Source of the DNA: CP2-2F sp034432555
GTDB taxonomy: Bacteria > Chloroflexota > Anaerolineae > Aggregatilineales > UBA2796
DNA length: 64,000 nt
Direction: 5' to 3'
NCBI GenBank assembly: GCA_034432555.1
Contig: DAOUBW010000022.1
Span: 1 to 64,000, forward strand
Numbering within the stretch: the stretch's first letter is position 1; the number at the start of each line of letters is the position of its first letter. Positions 31,604 through 42,777 of this stretch are shown in pieces. Under the pieces are notes generated by a model. The model was not told where the DNA came from. It made no database searches and saw only the letters and a list, made by a program, of their open reading frames with translations. The position numbers and the translations under genes were made by a program.

Positions 31604-32620
31604 CTATTCGATGATCCGAAAACATGCTTCAATATCCGCCAGCGACTGGGCGCGCACCAATTGATCGCGCAAGGCGGCGGCATACTTTGTGCCAAGCCGA
31701 TACTGTGTGAGCTGCCCACGCAGTTCAAGGCAGGCTTGCCGCTCGGAAAGCGCCGTGCGCGAGAGCGCCAAGCGTGCGTGCTGAAGTGCTAATTGCGCAA
31801 TCTCGTGCGGTGAGGGCGGCGGCAATTTCTCGCCCGTGCGGATTTCATGGGCGATGTGCTTAAACAGCCATGGTTTGCCCATCGCAGCGCGCCCGATCAT
31901 AACGGCATCGCAGCCTGTTTCGCGGAACATACGGATGGCGTCTTGCGCGTTGCTCACATCGCCATTCCCAATGACCGGAATCCGCACCGCCTCTTTCACC
32001 TGCCGAATGACCGACCAATCGGCGCTACCGCTAAAGCCTTGCGCTGCCGTGCGCCCATGCACAGCAATTGCCTTCACGCCGACGCCCTCCGCAGCGCGTG
32101 CGAATGGCACCGCCGTCAGTATATCGGCATCCCAGCCGGCGCGCACTTTCACCGTGACAGGCACTTTCACGGCACGCACCACCGCTTCCACAACCAGTGT
32201 CGCCGTGCAAACATCGCGCAGCAGCGCCGCGCCTGCGCCTGATTTCGCCACCTTTGGCACCCAACAGCCCATGTTAATATCTACGATGCTGGCACCGCGA
32301 TCTACCACAAAACGCGCCGCCTCTGCCATCACACTCGGTTCGCTGCCGTAAAGCTGCACGGCGAACGGGAATTCATCGGGCGACCAATCCAGCATGTCGA
32401 ACGTTTTGCGGCTTTTGTAGTGAATGGCTTGGCTGCTCAGCAGTTCAGTGCAGACCAAGCCGCAATCGCCCTGCTGGCGGCACAAGGCGCGCAAGGCGTA
32501 ACTCGTCTGCCCTGCCATGGGCGCAAGGGTCAGTGGCGTTTCAATGCGGATGTTGCCGATCTCAAAAGGCGCGAAGGCGATCTGATCGGCGGGTTGGGCT
32601 AGGGATGGCGCAGAAAGCAT
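31604..32620 (-). CDS. dusB: tRNA-dihydrouridine synthase, DusB type
   Basis: A 338-residue flavoenzyme that reduces uridine in tRNA D-loops with NADPH. Motifs are TLAPMAGQTSYALRALCR (FMN strand 1), FPFAVQLYGSEP, the catalytic cysteine in VDINMGCWVPKVAKSGAGAALL (Cys119), and GNGDVSN with VMIGRAAMGKPW for phosphate binding. Most DusB enzymes have Pro after the catalytic Cys; here it is Trp. It is followed by tmk 9 bp downstream. No ribosome site is obvious at 32620, so the first few residues are uncertain. Confidence 0.94.
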   Translation of the reverse strand: MLSAPSLAQPADQIAFAPFEIGNIRIETPLTLAPMAGQTSYALRALCRQQGDCGLVCTELLSSQAIHYKSRKTFDMLDWSPDEFPFAVQLYGSEPSVMAEAARFVVDRGASIVDINMGCWVPKVAKSGAGAALLRDVCTATLVVEAVVRAVKVPVTVKVRAGWDADILTAVPFARAAEGVGVKAIAVHGRTAAQGFSGSADWSVIRQVKEAVRIPVIGNGDVSNAQDAIRMFRETGCDAVMIGRAAMGKPWLFKHIAHEIRTGEKLPPPSPHEIAQLALQHARLALSRTALSERQACLELRGQLTQYRLGTKYAAALRDQLVRAQSLADIEACFRIIE

Positions 32621-32778
32621 GGGTCACTCACAGGCACGAAACATTGTTAGGCATTATAGCAGAGCCGCGCCTTGAGTCTAGGTGGTGCGGCGCAGCCAAC
32701 CCTCTTCTCGACGGCAGGTTCGCCACCTTGCTAGCGGTAGGTTATACTGTGTGCGGGCAAAAGAAAGTACGAGGGCAT

Positions 32779-34842
32779 ATGCGCGCACTGCAACCAAAGC
32801 AACCATTGAGCATTTGGCAATCATTGCGCTTTCGCAACTGGCGAATCATCGTGCGAATTACTGTGCTGTTGCTAGGCGTTTCCCTGTTCACAGCAGCTGC
32901 TGTAACGGTGTTTATCACCCAGAACGCAGCGCAATCGCTGACGCAGCAAATGAGCCAGCGGCTGGATAGCATGGCGTTTGGCAGCGCACGGGTGCTTCAA
33001 GATGATAATGAGTTTTCGCTGAAAGCTACCGTTGCCCTACAGGCGCAGTCTTTAGATGAGCTTCTGAGTCAAGGCGTCTCAGACTATGCCGATGAGTTGC
33101 TCGAAACTATCTACAACGCCTATTCTGCTATTCAGGACGTTTATATCACAGATTCAGATGGCATCGTCATTGCAGCCTTAGACGAAGCGCTAATCGGTGA
33201 ACGTCCTGATTTGCCGCACATTCAGCGTGCCTTACAAGGCGAACTCGGCACTGTGAAACCTTATCTGATCGCTGATTCGACCTTTGCCCTTACTTCCGCA
33301 GCAATCCCGTTAAAGCATCAAGATAAAGTCTTAGGTGTCTTAGTGTTCAACTACACTTTGAACATATTTGACTTCCTCCTGCGCGATACGCTTCTCATCC
33401 AGCAGGGCGATGGGAGCGTCCGAACCTTGCGCGATGCGCGTATGTACGCCGTGAATGACGAAGGGCTTGTCCTGTTTGATAGCGCTAAAGATCGCGCATG
33501 GCTGCATAGCTTGCTTGGCACACCCTCAGAAGTTGTTGCCGCCAAGTACAGCGCGGAAGGCGCACTCGGCATGATCTGCACCGCCGAAAACTGGGATGGC
33601 TCGCAAGAATGCCCATCCGATCAGCTTGTGCCACGCACCACCTTCCAAACGCTGCCCGCCATGCAGCCTATGCTTGATCTGACTCGCCAAGTCTTCGCTA
33701 AGCCGCAGCGTGGCAGCTTCCGCTACTGCCGCCCTGATGACCTAAGCAAAGCACCTGCCACTGATGACTGCAACGGCACGTGGTATCTGGTTGGTTACGC
33801 GCCGATGCAGAATAAATTGACAGGCGAAACATGGTTTACAGTCATCGCGGAAGTGCCAGAATCCGCTGTGCTAGAGGCAGTTACCGAGCAGCGCACAAGC
33901 GGCTTTGCCGTTGCTGCCTTCGTGCTGCCTTTGGCGTTCCTAGTTGCCGTGCTGATGGCGCGCACGATTGCCCGTCCGATTCGCCGCCTTTCGGTGGTGG
34001 CTGCCGAAGTGGAGCGCGATCAGCCATTGAATGAGGCGATTGTTGCTCAGGTGGCACGGCGCGGCGATGAACTGGGTGACCTCGCACGCATTTTTGGCAA
34101 CATGGTGCGCGCCCTGAACGCCCGCCGCGAAGAACTGCAAACCATCTACAACATCGGCACCAGCATCAGCGGCAGCCTTGACCTGAACGAGACACTCAAT
34201 TATGTAGTGACTTCCCTACGGCAGGTCATTCCCTATGATTGGGCAGAGATCAGCTTTTATGACGCCCAAAAGCAGCAGATCATCGCCCAGGTGGCTGCCG
34301 ATCACGATTCGGTGGAGCCAGCTGATCCGCAGCCGATTAACGCCATGCAGGGCTACCTCAGCTACCTGCTGACGCAAGGCCGCGGTGTATGCGTGCCAGA
34401 GATTGCCGCCTTCAAGGGCGCGCTGTGGCAAACGGGCAGGCAGTGGGATGCATTGCAACCGCGTGCCTACTTGGGCGTGCCGCTGAAGGCGAAAGATAAG
34501 ATCATCGGCGTGATCGAGATGATCAGCGGGCGCGCCAACGGGCTGACCACCGATCACCTGCGCGTGCTGGAGAGTGTGGCAGTGCAGGCGACCGTTGCCC
34601 TGCAAAACGCGCAAGAAGTGCAGGTGCGCGAGGCGAAGCTGCGCCAAGAGATTCAAGAACTCCGCATTGAGATTGATGAGGCGAAAAAGACCAAGCAAGT
34701 TGCCGCCATCACCGAGTCGGAATACTTCCAGCACTTGCAGAGCCGCATCAGCGACCTACGCAAGCGTACTAAGAAGCAGCCCAACCAGCCATCAAGCATT
34801 GACGCGATGGCTGCCGAAAAACCTGAGACGGATAGCCCATGA
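32779..34842 (+). CDS. membrane sensor protein: CACHE-like, HAMP, GAF and coiled coil
   Basis: A 687-residue protein with a transmembrane helix near residues 27-50, a ~320-residue extracytoplasmic sensor resembling a double CACHE domain (IQDVYITDSDGIVIAALDEAL), a second helix (FVLPLAFLVAVLMARTIARP) near 373-396, a HAMP segment, a GAF domain (about 455-620) and a C-terminal coiled coil. There is no kinase, cyclase or MCP signalling domain, so it is a truncated-type sensor that may work with a partner or by protein contacts. The frame is open upstream to 32533, but the start at 32779 has GAGGG and a TATACT element upstream. Confidence 0.82.
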   Translation: MRALQPKQPLSIWQSLRFRNWRIIVRITVLLLGVSLFTAAAVTVFITQNAAQSLTQQMSQRLDSMAFGSARVLQDDNEFSLKATVALQAQSLDELLSQGVSDYADELLETIYNAYSAIQDVYITDSDGIVIAALDEALIGERPDLPHIQRALQGELGTVKPYLIADSTFALTSAAIPLKHQDKVLGVLVFNYTLNIFDFLLRDTLLIQQGDGSVRTLRDARMYAVNDEGLVLFDSAKDRAWLHSLLGTPSEVVAAKYSAEGALGMICTAENWDGSQECPSDQLVPRTTFQTLPAMQPMLDLTRQVFAKPQRGSFRYCRPDDLSKAPATDDCNGTWYLVGYAPMQNKLTGETWFTVIAEVPESAVLEAVTEQRTSGFAVAAFVLPLAFLVAVLMARTIARPIRRLSVVAAEVERDQPLNEAIVAQVARRGDELGDLARIFGNMVRALNARREELQTIYNIGTSISGSLDLNETLNYVVTSLRQVIPYDWAEISFYDAQKQQIIAQVAADHDSVEPADPQPINAMQGYLSYLLTQGRGVCVPEIAAFKGALWQTGRQWDALQPRAYLGVPLKAKDKIIGVIEMISGRANGLTTDHLRVLESVAVQATVALQNAQEVQVREAKLRQEIQELRIEIDEAKKTKQVAAITESEYFQHLQSRISDLRKRTKKQPNQPSSIDAMAAEKPETDSP

Positions 34843-34890
34843 TTGATGGTATAAAGAGGGTCACTCGCCCTGCGCGCCAAAAATTCCCTC

Positions 34891-34919
34891 TTGCCAAAGC
34901 CTGAAAAACGATCTATACT
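34891..34919 (+). promoter_or_regulatory. promoter of the tRNA-Gly gene
   Basis: TTGCCA, a 17-bp spacer and TATACT lie 13 bp before the mature tRNA, the right distance for a short 5' leader. Confidence 0.8.
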
Positions 34920-34932
34920 ACCATTCACAAGT

Positions 34933-35004
<72 letters not shown>

Positions 35005-35010
35005 CAAATG

Positions 35011-35039
35011 ACCTCTGGGTTGCTTCCCAGAGGTTTTTT
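35011..35039 (+). terminator. intrinsic terminator of the tRNA-Gly gene
   Basis: A perfect 9-bp stem (ACCTCTGGG / CCCAGAGGT) with a 6-nt loop is followed by a run of T, starting 7 bp after the tRNA. Confidence 0.92.
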
Positions 35040-35056
35040 GTTGCACAGGAGCGCAC

Positions 35057-35713
35057 ATGCACAAACAAGGCGCTTGGTGGCGCTTGGTGAAGTTCGGCTT
35101 TCGCCTGCTCTATAACGAGCTGGCGTTCACCTACGATATGGTCAGCGCGGCGGTTAGCTTGGGCGAATGGCAGGCATGGCAGCGCGCTGCGCTCAACTTT
35201 CTACAGCCGCCACACACAGCACCTGTGCTGGAATTGGCGCACGGCACGGGTAACCTACAGCTTGACCTGCACGCGGCGGGCATTCCAAGCCTTGCCATTG
35301 ACCTAAGCCCATACATGGGCAGGATCGCGGCGCGCAAAATGCGGCGGGCAGGCGTGCCAGCGCACCTGATCCGTGCGCGTGCTGAGCAGTTGCCGTTCCG
35401 TGCGGAGGCATTCTCAGCGGCGATCAGCACCTTCCCGACGGCGTTCATCCTTGCGCCGCAGACGCTGCGCGAAGTTCACCGCGTTTTGCAGCCGCACGGA
35501 CGCCTGATCATCGTGCCGAACGCCGCGCTGACGGGCAAAGGCGCGGCGCAGCGCAGCATCGAACTTGCCTACCGTGCCACTGGTCAGCGTGGCGCCCCAC
35601 CGAGCAACCTCTCGGAGCGTTTCGCCGCCGCAGGCTTTCAGGTGCGCTTTGCGGAAGTGGCTGCCAAGCGCAGCGTAGCGCACGTTGTGATCGCTGAGAA
35701 GACGTTGGGCTAG
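35057..35713 (+). CDS. class I SAM-dependent methyltransferase
   Basis: A 218-residue soluble methyltransferase of the Methyltransf_11/UbiE-like group. Motif I is VLELAHGTGNLQ (near residues 56-67), motif II AIDLSPYM, and motif IV/V the AISTFPTAFILAPQTLREVHRVLQPHGRLIIVP stretch, given here in pieces: FPTAF, LREVHRVL, GRLIIVP. The acidic residue in motif II (Asp82) should bind the ribose of SAM. The N-terminal amphipathic helix may contact the membrane. The substrate is unknown; a quinone or lipid is possible. It begins 53 bp after the tRNA-Gly gene. Confidence 0.82.
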   Translation: MHKQGAWWRLVKFGFRLLYNELAFTYDMVSAAVSLGEWQAWQRAALNFLQPPHTAPVLELAHGTGNLQLDLHAAGIPSLAIDLSPYMGRIAARKMRRAGVPAHLIRARAEQLPFRAEAFSAAISTFPTAFILAPQTLREVHRVLQPHGRLIIVPNAALTGKGAAQRSIELAYRATGQRGAPPSNLSERFAAAGFQVRFAEVAAKRSVAHVVIAEKTLG

Positions 35714-35731
35714 AACATACCTTGTGCTACA

Positions 35732-36262
35732 ATGGCAGCCGTGAGCGATAATATGCAGAGGGATGCCGCTGTGAGACGCTTATTCCGCAGAAAGCCGCTT
35801 GATCCTGAAGCTGTGCGCCTTGCGCGTGGCGTGAAAGCCCATCGGCGCGCTATGCGTTGGCGTGTGGCGCTGCCGCTGATCGCGGTTGGCGCACTGATTG
35901 TGATCGTGCCGAGCTTGCTCATCTTCGCCCTGAGCGCAGGGCGCTTTAGTGCGGTTGCCGCCTTTATGTCGCTCCTGATCACTGTGCCAACCGTAATTTT
36001 GTGTATGTTACCCTATGCCCTGCTGATCGTGTTCGCCTTTGGCGCACGGCGCGCCTATAAAGGCACACGCGGCGCGTTAGGGCGCGTCCATCGGCTGGCA
36101 CGGCACGCCAATCTTGGGATGGATAAGCTCTCAGCGCTGGCGGTGAAGCCTGTCATCGCTCTGAACGTCCGTTATGCTGCCCTTGAGCGTTTAATCGCAA
36201 CACCTTTCCGCGCCATGCGTATACCAGAATCAGAGGAAGATGAGACCACTGACCATGACTGA
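35732..36262 (+). CDS. uncharacterised two-helix membrane protein
   Basis: A protein of up to 176 residues with a basic N-terminus (RRLFRRK), two transmembrane helices (residues about 45-70 and 78-105) and a basic C-terminal tail ending in an acidic patch (ESEEDE). No family is recognised. The ATG at 35732 has no ribosome site; 35753 is another possible start. Its end overlaps the following small gene by 8 bp (ATGACTGA), which supports both as real and co-translated. Confidence 0.55.
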   Translation: MAAVSDNMQRDAAVRRLFRRKPLDPEAVRLARGVKAHRRAMRWRVALPLIAVGALIVIVPSLLIFALSAGRFSAVAAFMSLLITVPTVILCMLPYALLIVFAFGARRAYKGTRGALGRVHRLARHANLGMDKLSALAVKPVIALNVRYAALERLIATPFRAMRIPESEEDETTDHD

Positions 36263-36521
36263 CAAACCAACTTTGCCCACCGGGTCCGCGCCCGCACCGC
36301 GCAGCGATTGGAAAACATCCACCTATATGATCGGCGGCGTGATCGGTGCGCTGCTCGGCTTTCTTTCGGCGCACTTTTATACGCGCAGCGCTGAAGAAAA
36401 CAACGCAGGGCAGCCGCCCAGACCGATCAGCACGGCGGATGTCTTTCGCCTGAGCCTTGCTGCGATTGCCCTCCTGCGCCAAATTGCCGATCTGGGCGTG
36501 AACCGCGGCGGCAAGCGCTAG
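36255..36521 (+). CDS. small membrane protein with glycine-rich helix
   Basis: An 88-residue protein with a Pro-rich head, one transmembrane segment containing a small-residue zipper (YMIGGVIGALLGFLSAHF) and a polar tail with a second short helix (ADVFRLSLAAIALLRQIADL). The start at 36255 overlaps the previous stop; 36240 is another possibility. Similar 'YtxH-like' glycine-rich single-helix proteins exist in many bacteria, but I cannot assign a family. It ends 2 bp before the TetR gene. Confidence 0.6.
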   Translation: MTDKPTLPTGSAPAPRSDWKTSTYMIGGVIGALLGFLSAHFYTRSAEENNAGQPPRPISTADVFRLSLAAIALLRQIADLGVNRGGKR

Positions 36522-36523
36522 GT

Positions 36524-37132
36524 ATGTTCAAACGCCCGCCCGATCCACGCGATCCGATCCTTAGCGCAGCGCGTGCTGTTTTCACCCAAAACGGCTATGC
36601 TGAAACCTCGCTTGAGCAGGTGGCACGCCACGCCAAGCTAGACCTAGCCGCCGTGCAGCGCCAATACAGCGATAAAGAAAAGCTGCTGGCTGCCATGCTG
36701 CGCGCCTATTCGCCACAAGCAGATTTTGAGGCAGCCCTAGACGCCGTGCAAGGCGACTCGGCTGCCGACATCCTGCGCGATATGATGCGCCGTCTGGTGG
36801 AAGTGGCACAGCGCCACAACGATTTTTTCGAGCTGGCAGTCATTGACGCGCAAAGCAACAACGGTACCTTCCTCAGCAACCTGAGCGCCGCTATCTTCCC
36901 AAAGGCAACCGAGATTCTGGGCAAGATGAAGGCGAACAACGAACTGCGCCCAATCTCGGACGCGGTGATCGGGCGCACGCTGATCGCCATGTGGATCGGC
37001 TACATCGTCTCCGAGCGCACCTTGCCGCAGATAGCGCGCCTTGCCATGCGCTTTATGCCTGAACGCATCTGGTTGGATGGCATGGTTGATCTGATGCTCT
37101 ATGGCTTGCTAGAGGATAATGCGCGCACCTGA
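36524..37132 (+). CDS. TetR/AcrR-family transcriptional regulator
   Basis: A 202-residue regulator: an N-terminal HTH (DPILSAARAVFTQNGYAETSLEQVARHA, then the recognition helix around KLDLAAVQRQYSDKEKLL, residues about 10-58) and a helical C-terminal domain. The recognition helix is unusual in having AVQRQY where most members have TLYxYF. It starts 2 bp after the small membrane protein and overlaps the glycoside hydrolase gene by 14 bp, so it belongs to one operon from 35.7 to 39.1 kb. The target is unknown. Confidence 0.82.
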   Translation: MFKRPPDPRDPILSAARAVFTQNGYAETSLEQVARHAKLDLAAVQRQYSDKEKLLAAMLRAYSPQADFEAALDAVQGDSAADILRDMMRRLVEVAQRHNDFFELAVIDAQSNNGTFLSNLSAAIFPKATEILGKMKANNELRPISDAVIGRTLIAMWIGYIVSERTLPQIARLAMRFMPERIWLDGMVDLMLYGLLEDNART

Positions 37133-38282
37133 GTCCGCCGCCTACCGCGTTGGACGTGCAGCGCGCTGGTTGTGGGATCGGCGCGGCGTGTGGCTGCGCG
37201 GTGTGCTTGTGGTGCTGATCTTGCTCAGCCTTGCGCCTGCCCGCGCCCGCTTATTGCCAGAGCCGCCGCACATCGTCCAGACGGAACATCCCCTTTTGTG
37301 TATGCACACGCGCCTTGTGGATGAGGTGGAAGACCTCAAGGTGTGGCGCACCTTACGGATGGTGCGCGAGATGGGCGCGCCTGCCATTGTCGAACTGTTC
37401 CCGTGGGCATACATTCAGCCGCGAGAGGGCGTCTACGACTGGCATCACCCTGATCGAATCATCCGTATGGCACGCCAACAGGGCTTGACGGTCATCGCCC
37501 GCTTGGGCATTGTGCCTGCTTGGGCGCGCCCTGATCCGCGCCTGCAACAGACCTCGCTCAACTACCTGCCGCGGGCGCGCTACGCCGATTACGCTGCCTT
37601 CGTGGCTGCCTTCGCCGCACGCTACCGCGATTCGGTGATGCACATCATCCCCTGGAACGAGCCGAACCTGTATTTTGAGTGGGGCTTTCGCCAAGTTTCA
37701 CCTGAGGAATACGTTGAATTCCTCAAACTGATTTACACGGCGGCAAAGGCTGCCAACCCTGATGTGCAGATTCTGGGTGCGGCGTTAGCGCCAACCCTAG
37801 AGCCTGAGTCCAGCGCTAACGGTATGGATGACCTGATCTACTTGCGGCGCATGTATGCCGCCGGCGCCGCCGCCTACTTCGACGGGCTGGCAGTCCACAC
37901 CTACGGTTTCACCTTGCCACCCGACGATCCACCCGCGCCCGACCGCCTAAATTTCCGCCGCTACGAGCTGCTGTTTGAGATCATGCGCGAATTTGGCGAC
38001 GGCGAGAAGCCCGTCTACATCACCGAGAGCAGTTGGAACGATCATCCGCGTTGGGTGAACGCTGTGCGCCCTAGCCAGCGGATCGAATATACGCTGGCTG
38101 CCCTGCACTACGCCGAATCCAAATGGCAGACCGTCCGCCACCTGTGCTTTTGGTTCTTCCGCGCACCAACGCTCTACCGCAACTATATGGATGGCTACGC
38201 CTTCGTGACCGTTGAATTTCGCCCGCGCCCGATCTATGAGGAAGTGCAGCGTTGGGCGCGTGGTTGGGATTCTGCGCCATGA
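37119..38282 (+). CDS. secreted or membrane-anchored glycoside hydrolase, clan GH-A
   Basis: A 387-residue protein with a basic N-terminus and a hydrophobic segment (LRGVLVVLILLSLAPARA, residues about 27-44) acting as signal or anchor. A TIM barrel follows, with both clan GH-A glutamates: acid/base in IPWNEPN (Glu181) and nucleophile in PVYITESSW (Glu303). The strand motifs IVELFPWAYIQPREG and GLAVHTYGF are as in GH39/GH5-related glycosidases. The exact family and sugar are not determinable by eye. It overlaps the TetR gene upstream, and its stop shares ATGA with the solute-binding-like gene. Confidence 0.82.
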   Translation: MRAPESAAYRVGRAARWLWDRRGVWLRGVLVVLILLSLAPARARLLPEPPHIVQTEHPLLCMHTRLVDEVEDLKVWRTLRMVREMGAPAIVELFPWAYIQPREGVYDWHHPDRIIRMARQQGLTVIARLGIVPAWARPDPRLQQTSLNYLPRARYADYAAFVAAFAARYRDSVMHIIPWNEPNLYFEWGFRQVSPEEYVEFLKLIYTAAKAANPDVQILGAALAPTLEPESSANGMDDLIYLRRMYAAGAAAYFDGLAVHTYGFTLPPDDPPAPDRLNFRRYELLFEIMREFGDGEKPVYITESSWNDHPRWVNAVRPSQRIEYTLAALHYAESKWQTVRHLCFWFFRAPTLYRNYMDGYAFVTVEFRPRPIYEEVQRWARGWDSAP

Positions 38283-39094
38283 AGCGCTATCCGACGCGCA
38301 ACGCCTTCACCTTTCACCTGCTGCGCCGCCTGCTGGCAACGCTGTGCTGCGCCTTTCTGTTCGTGCAGGGCGTGCGCTACGGACGCTACCACTTTCGCCC
38401 TGATCTAAGCTGGCAGCGCGTGCAGTCTAGCGGTGTGCTGATCGTTGGCATGGACACCAGCTACCGTCCCTTCGCCGTCATGCAGGGTGAGGACATCCGC
38501 GGTTTGGATGTGGACATTGCGCTTGAGGTGGCGCGCCGACTCGGTGTGCGGATGCAAGTTGCGCCGATGGGCGTGGATGGACTCTACGACGCGCTGCACA
38601 CAGGCATTGTGGACGCGCTGATCTCAGCCTTGCCTTTCGATCCGTTCCGCCTTGATGCTTTCGTTTACACCCGTCCATACATAGACGCGGGCTATTTCCT
38701 CGTCTCGCGCGGTGGCAGCTATCAAAGTATGCCCGATCTGGACGGCAAGCGCTTGGCAGTGGAGTACGGCAGTCTTGGTGATGAGCAAGCGCGCCGTTGG
38801 CTGCGCCGTTTGAGCAGCCTGAGCATTCAGCACCACACCGAACCGACGGATGCATTGGCGTCCGTCTTGAATGGCGCCGCAGACGCTGCCTTGGTGGACT
38901 ACCTGACGGCGCGCCTGTGGCTGCGCGAACACGCCGCGTCCGATCTGGTCATTGCGGCACAGCCGATCTATTCGGAAGGCTATGCAGCGGTGCTGCGCGT
39001 CCGCGATTTGGCGCTGGCGGGCAAGATCAACGCGGCGCTGGAAGCCATGACAGCCGATGGCACGCTGGCAGCCATCCTTGCCAAGTGGCTGTAG
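38279..39094 (+). CDS. solute-binding protein, family 3-like (no transporter adjacent)
   Basis: A 271-residue protein with an N-terminal hydrophobic segment (LLRRLLATLCCAFLFVQGV) that anchors or exports it. The type II periplasmic binding fold of amino-acid ABC receptors follows, with markers VLIVGMDTSYRPFA, RGLDVDIALEVARRLG and LISALPFDPFR, a domain-crossing LAVEYGS, and the C-terminal LAAILAKW helix. No permease or ATPase lies near, so it may act with a distant transporter or as a sensor of sugars or amino acids released by the neighbouring hydrolase. The start at 38279 overlaps the previous stop (ATGA). Confidence 0.83.
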   Translation: MKRYPTRNAFTFHLLRRLLATLCCAFLFVQGVRYGRYHFRPDLSWQRVQSSGVLIVGMDTSYRPFAVMQGEDIRGLDVDIALEVARRLGVRMQVAPMGVDGLYDALHTGIVDALISALPFDPFRLDAFVYTRPYIDAGYFLVSRGGSYQSMPDLDGKRLAVEYGSLGDEQARRWLRRLSSLSIQHHTEPTDALASVLNGAADAALVDYLTARLWLREHAASDLVIAAQPIYSEGYAAVLRVRDLALAGKINAALEAMTADGTLAAILAKWL

Positions 39095-39097
39095 GTG

Positions 39098-39136
39098 TGT
39101 GCCTCACACACGCTGACTCGGCATGGGTGAGGCACA
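39098..39136. terminator. bidirectional terminator between convergent genes
   Basis: A perfect 10-bp stem (TGTGCCTCAC / GTGAGGCACA) with a 19-nt loop lies between the convergent solute-binding and penicillin acylase genes. There is no U tract on either side. Confidence 0.6.
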
Positions 39137-39151
39137 GCGCGCCCTAGCTGG

Positions 39152-41692
<2,541 letters not shown>

Positions 41693-41799
41693 AGGTACCC
41701 CTTCAGGCAAAATGTCTTTTAAGAAGTCCTTATTCTAGCGCGTGGCAAATCAAGGCGCGATTCGGTATGATCGGCGCGAGGCTAGGGAACACACAGAGC

Positions 41800-42777
41800 A
41801 TGGCGAGTTCGGAAAAAACTGCACAGCAGGCAAAACGCGCCGCAGCACGGGAAGCAAAAGTACAGCAAGGCTTGAGCGAACTTGCCCAATGGCTGCGCGA
41901 TCTCATCCGCGGCGGGCTTGGCGTTGACGAAATCCGCCGTGCCGAGACGTGGAAAACCATCGCGGCGCGCCTGTGGGACTCGCAAGCGCAAGGTGTAGCA
42001 CGCCGCCTGACTGCTCTTGGGACGCTGATTCAGCGTGAGGCGGATTGGTCGCCCGCACTGCTAGATGCCTTAGCGCGCCTGCACCTTTTAGCCGAAGGCT
42101 ATGCGCGGCTGGATGCCCTTTCGCCTGAGCAACAAGCCGATCTGCGGACGGCGGTTGGCTTCACGGAAAAGCAGGCAGACCTGCTGACGCAGCGCGGCGT
42201 CTCTGATCGGTGGCTTTCACTGGGCAGGCGGAGCGAAATCACTGAGGATAAGCTGATCGGGCAGCGCACCTGGCTGCTTGGCATGAACAGCGGAAAGATT
42301 GCCCTGCTGCTGGATTTTGCCCATCAGATGGTGCGCGATACACTTGATCGCAGCTTCCCACCCGCCACCTGGCTAGAGACCGCGTGCGTCTATTTCCCTA
42401 GCGCGTATCCTTTGCGCGCTGTGGCAAAGCACCGCGAAGCTGTGCCAGCCACGCCCAAGTCACTTCCGCACGGCTATCCAACGCTGCGTGCTGCTTTCAG
42501 CGCCTATGCTGCCGCGCTCAGCGCGAACCTGTGGCTAGAGCGCTTTCCAATGCTCCTAGCGAACATCACACCTGTCTACGAAGATGACGACAAAGTATCC
42601 CTTGTGGATGCCAATGGTGAGATGCTGCCCGTTACTGCACAGCCGCAGTTTGCCGTGAACCTCCATCTTGTGCTGGCAATGAGTGGCGGCGCACCGATCA
42701 CACTCTTTGGCGAATACGATGGGCGCAATCTGCTGCCCCTCAGCGTATTTGCCCATGAAAGGCTTGTTACCCTATGA
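41800..42777 (+). CDS. uncharacterised soluble protein
   Basis: A 325-residue protein beginning with a basic Ala/Lys-rich helix, followed by RDLIRGGLGVDEIRR, a WDSQAQGVARRL segment, and a C-terminal part that is more beta-like (NITPVYEDDDKVSLVDANG). The 'GLADLEAWLRDLVRRGL'-type opening is seen in proteins encoded beside SWIM zinc-finger genes, but no SWIM gene is here, so I do not assign a role. The ATG at 41800 follows AGGGA. Its stop overlaps the next gene by 4 bp (ATGA), so the two are translationally coupled. Confidence 0.65.
   Translation: MASSEKTAQQAKRAAAREAKVQQGLSELAQWLRDLIRGGLGVDEIRRAETWKTIAARLWDSQAQGVARRLTALGTLIQREADWSPALLDALARLHLLAEGYARLDALSPEQQADLRTAVGFTEKQADLLTQRGVSDRWLSLGRRSEITEDKLIGQRTWLLGMNSGKIALLLDFAHQMVRDTLDRSFPPATWLETACVYFPSAYPLRAVAKHREAVPATPKSLPHGYPTLRAAFSAYAAALSANLWLERFPMLLANITPVYEDDDKVSLVDANGEMLPVTAQPQFAVNLHLVLAMSGGAPITLFGEYDGRNLLPLSVFAHERLVTL

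Noticed and set aside
35732..36521. Toxin-antitoxin pair formed by the two small overlapping genes
   Set aside because: Both products are membrane proteins with no toxin or antitoxin motif; the overlap alone is not enough.
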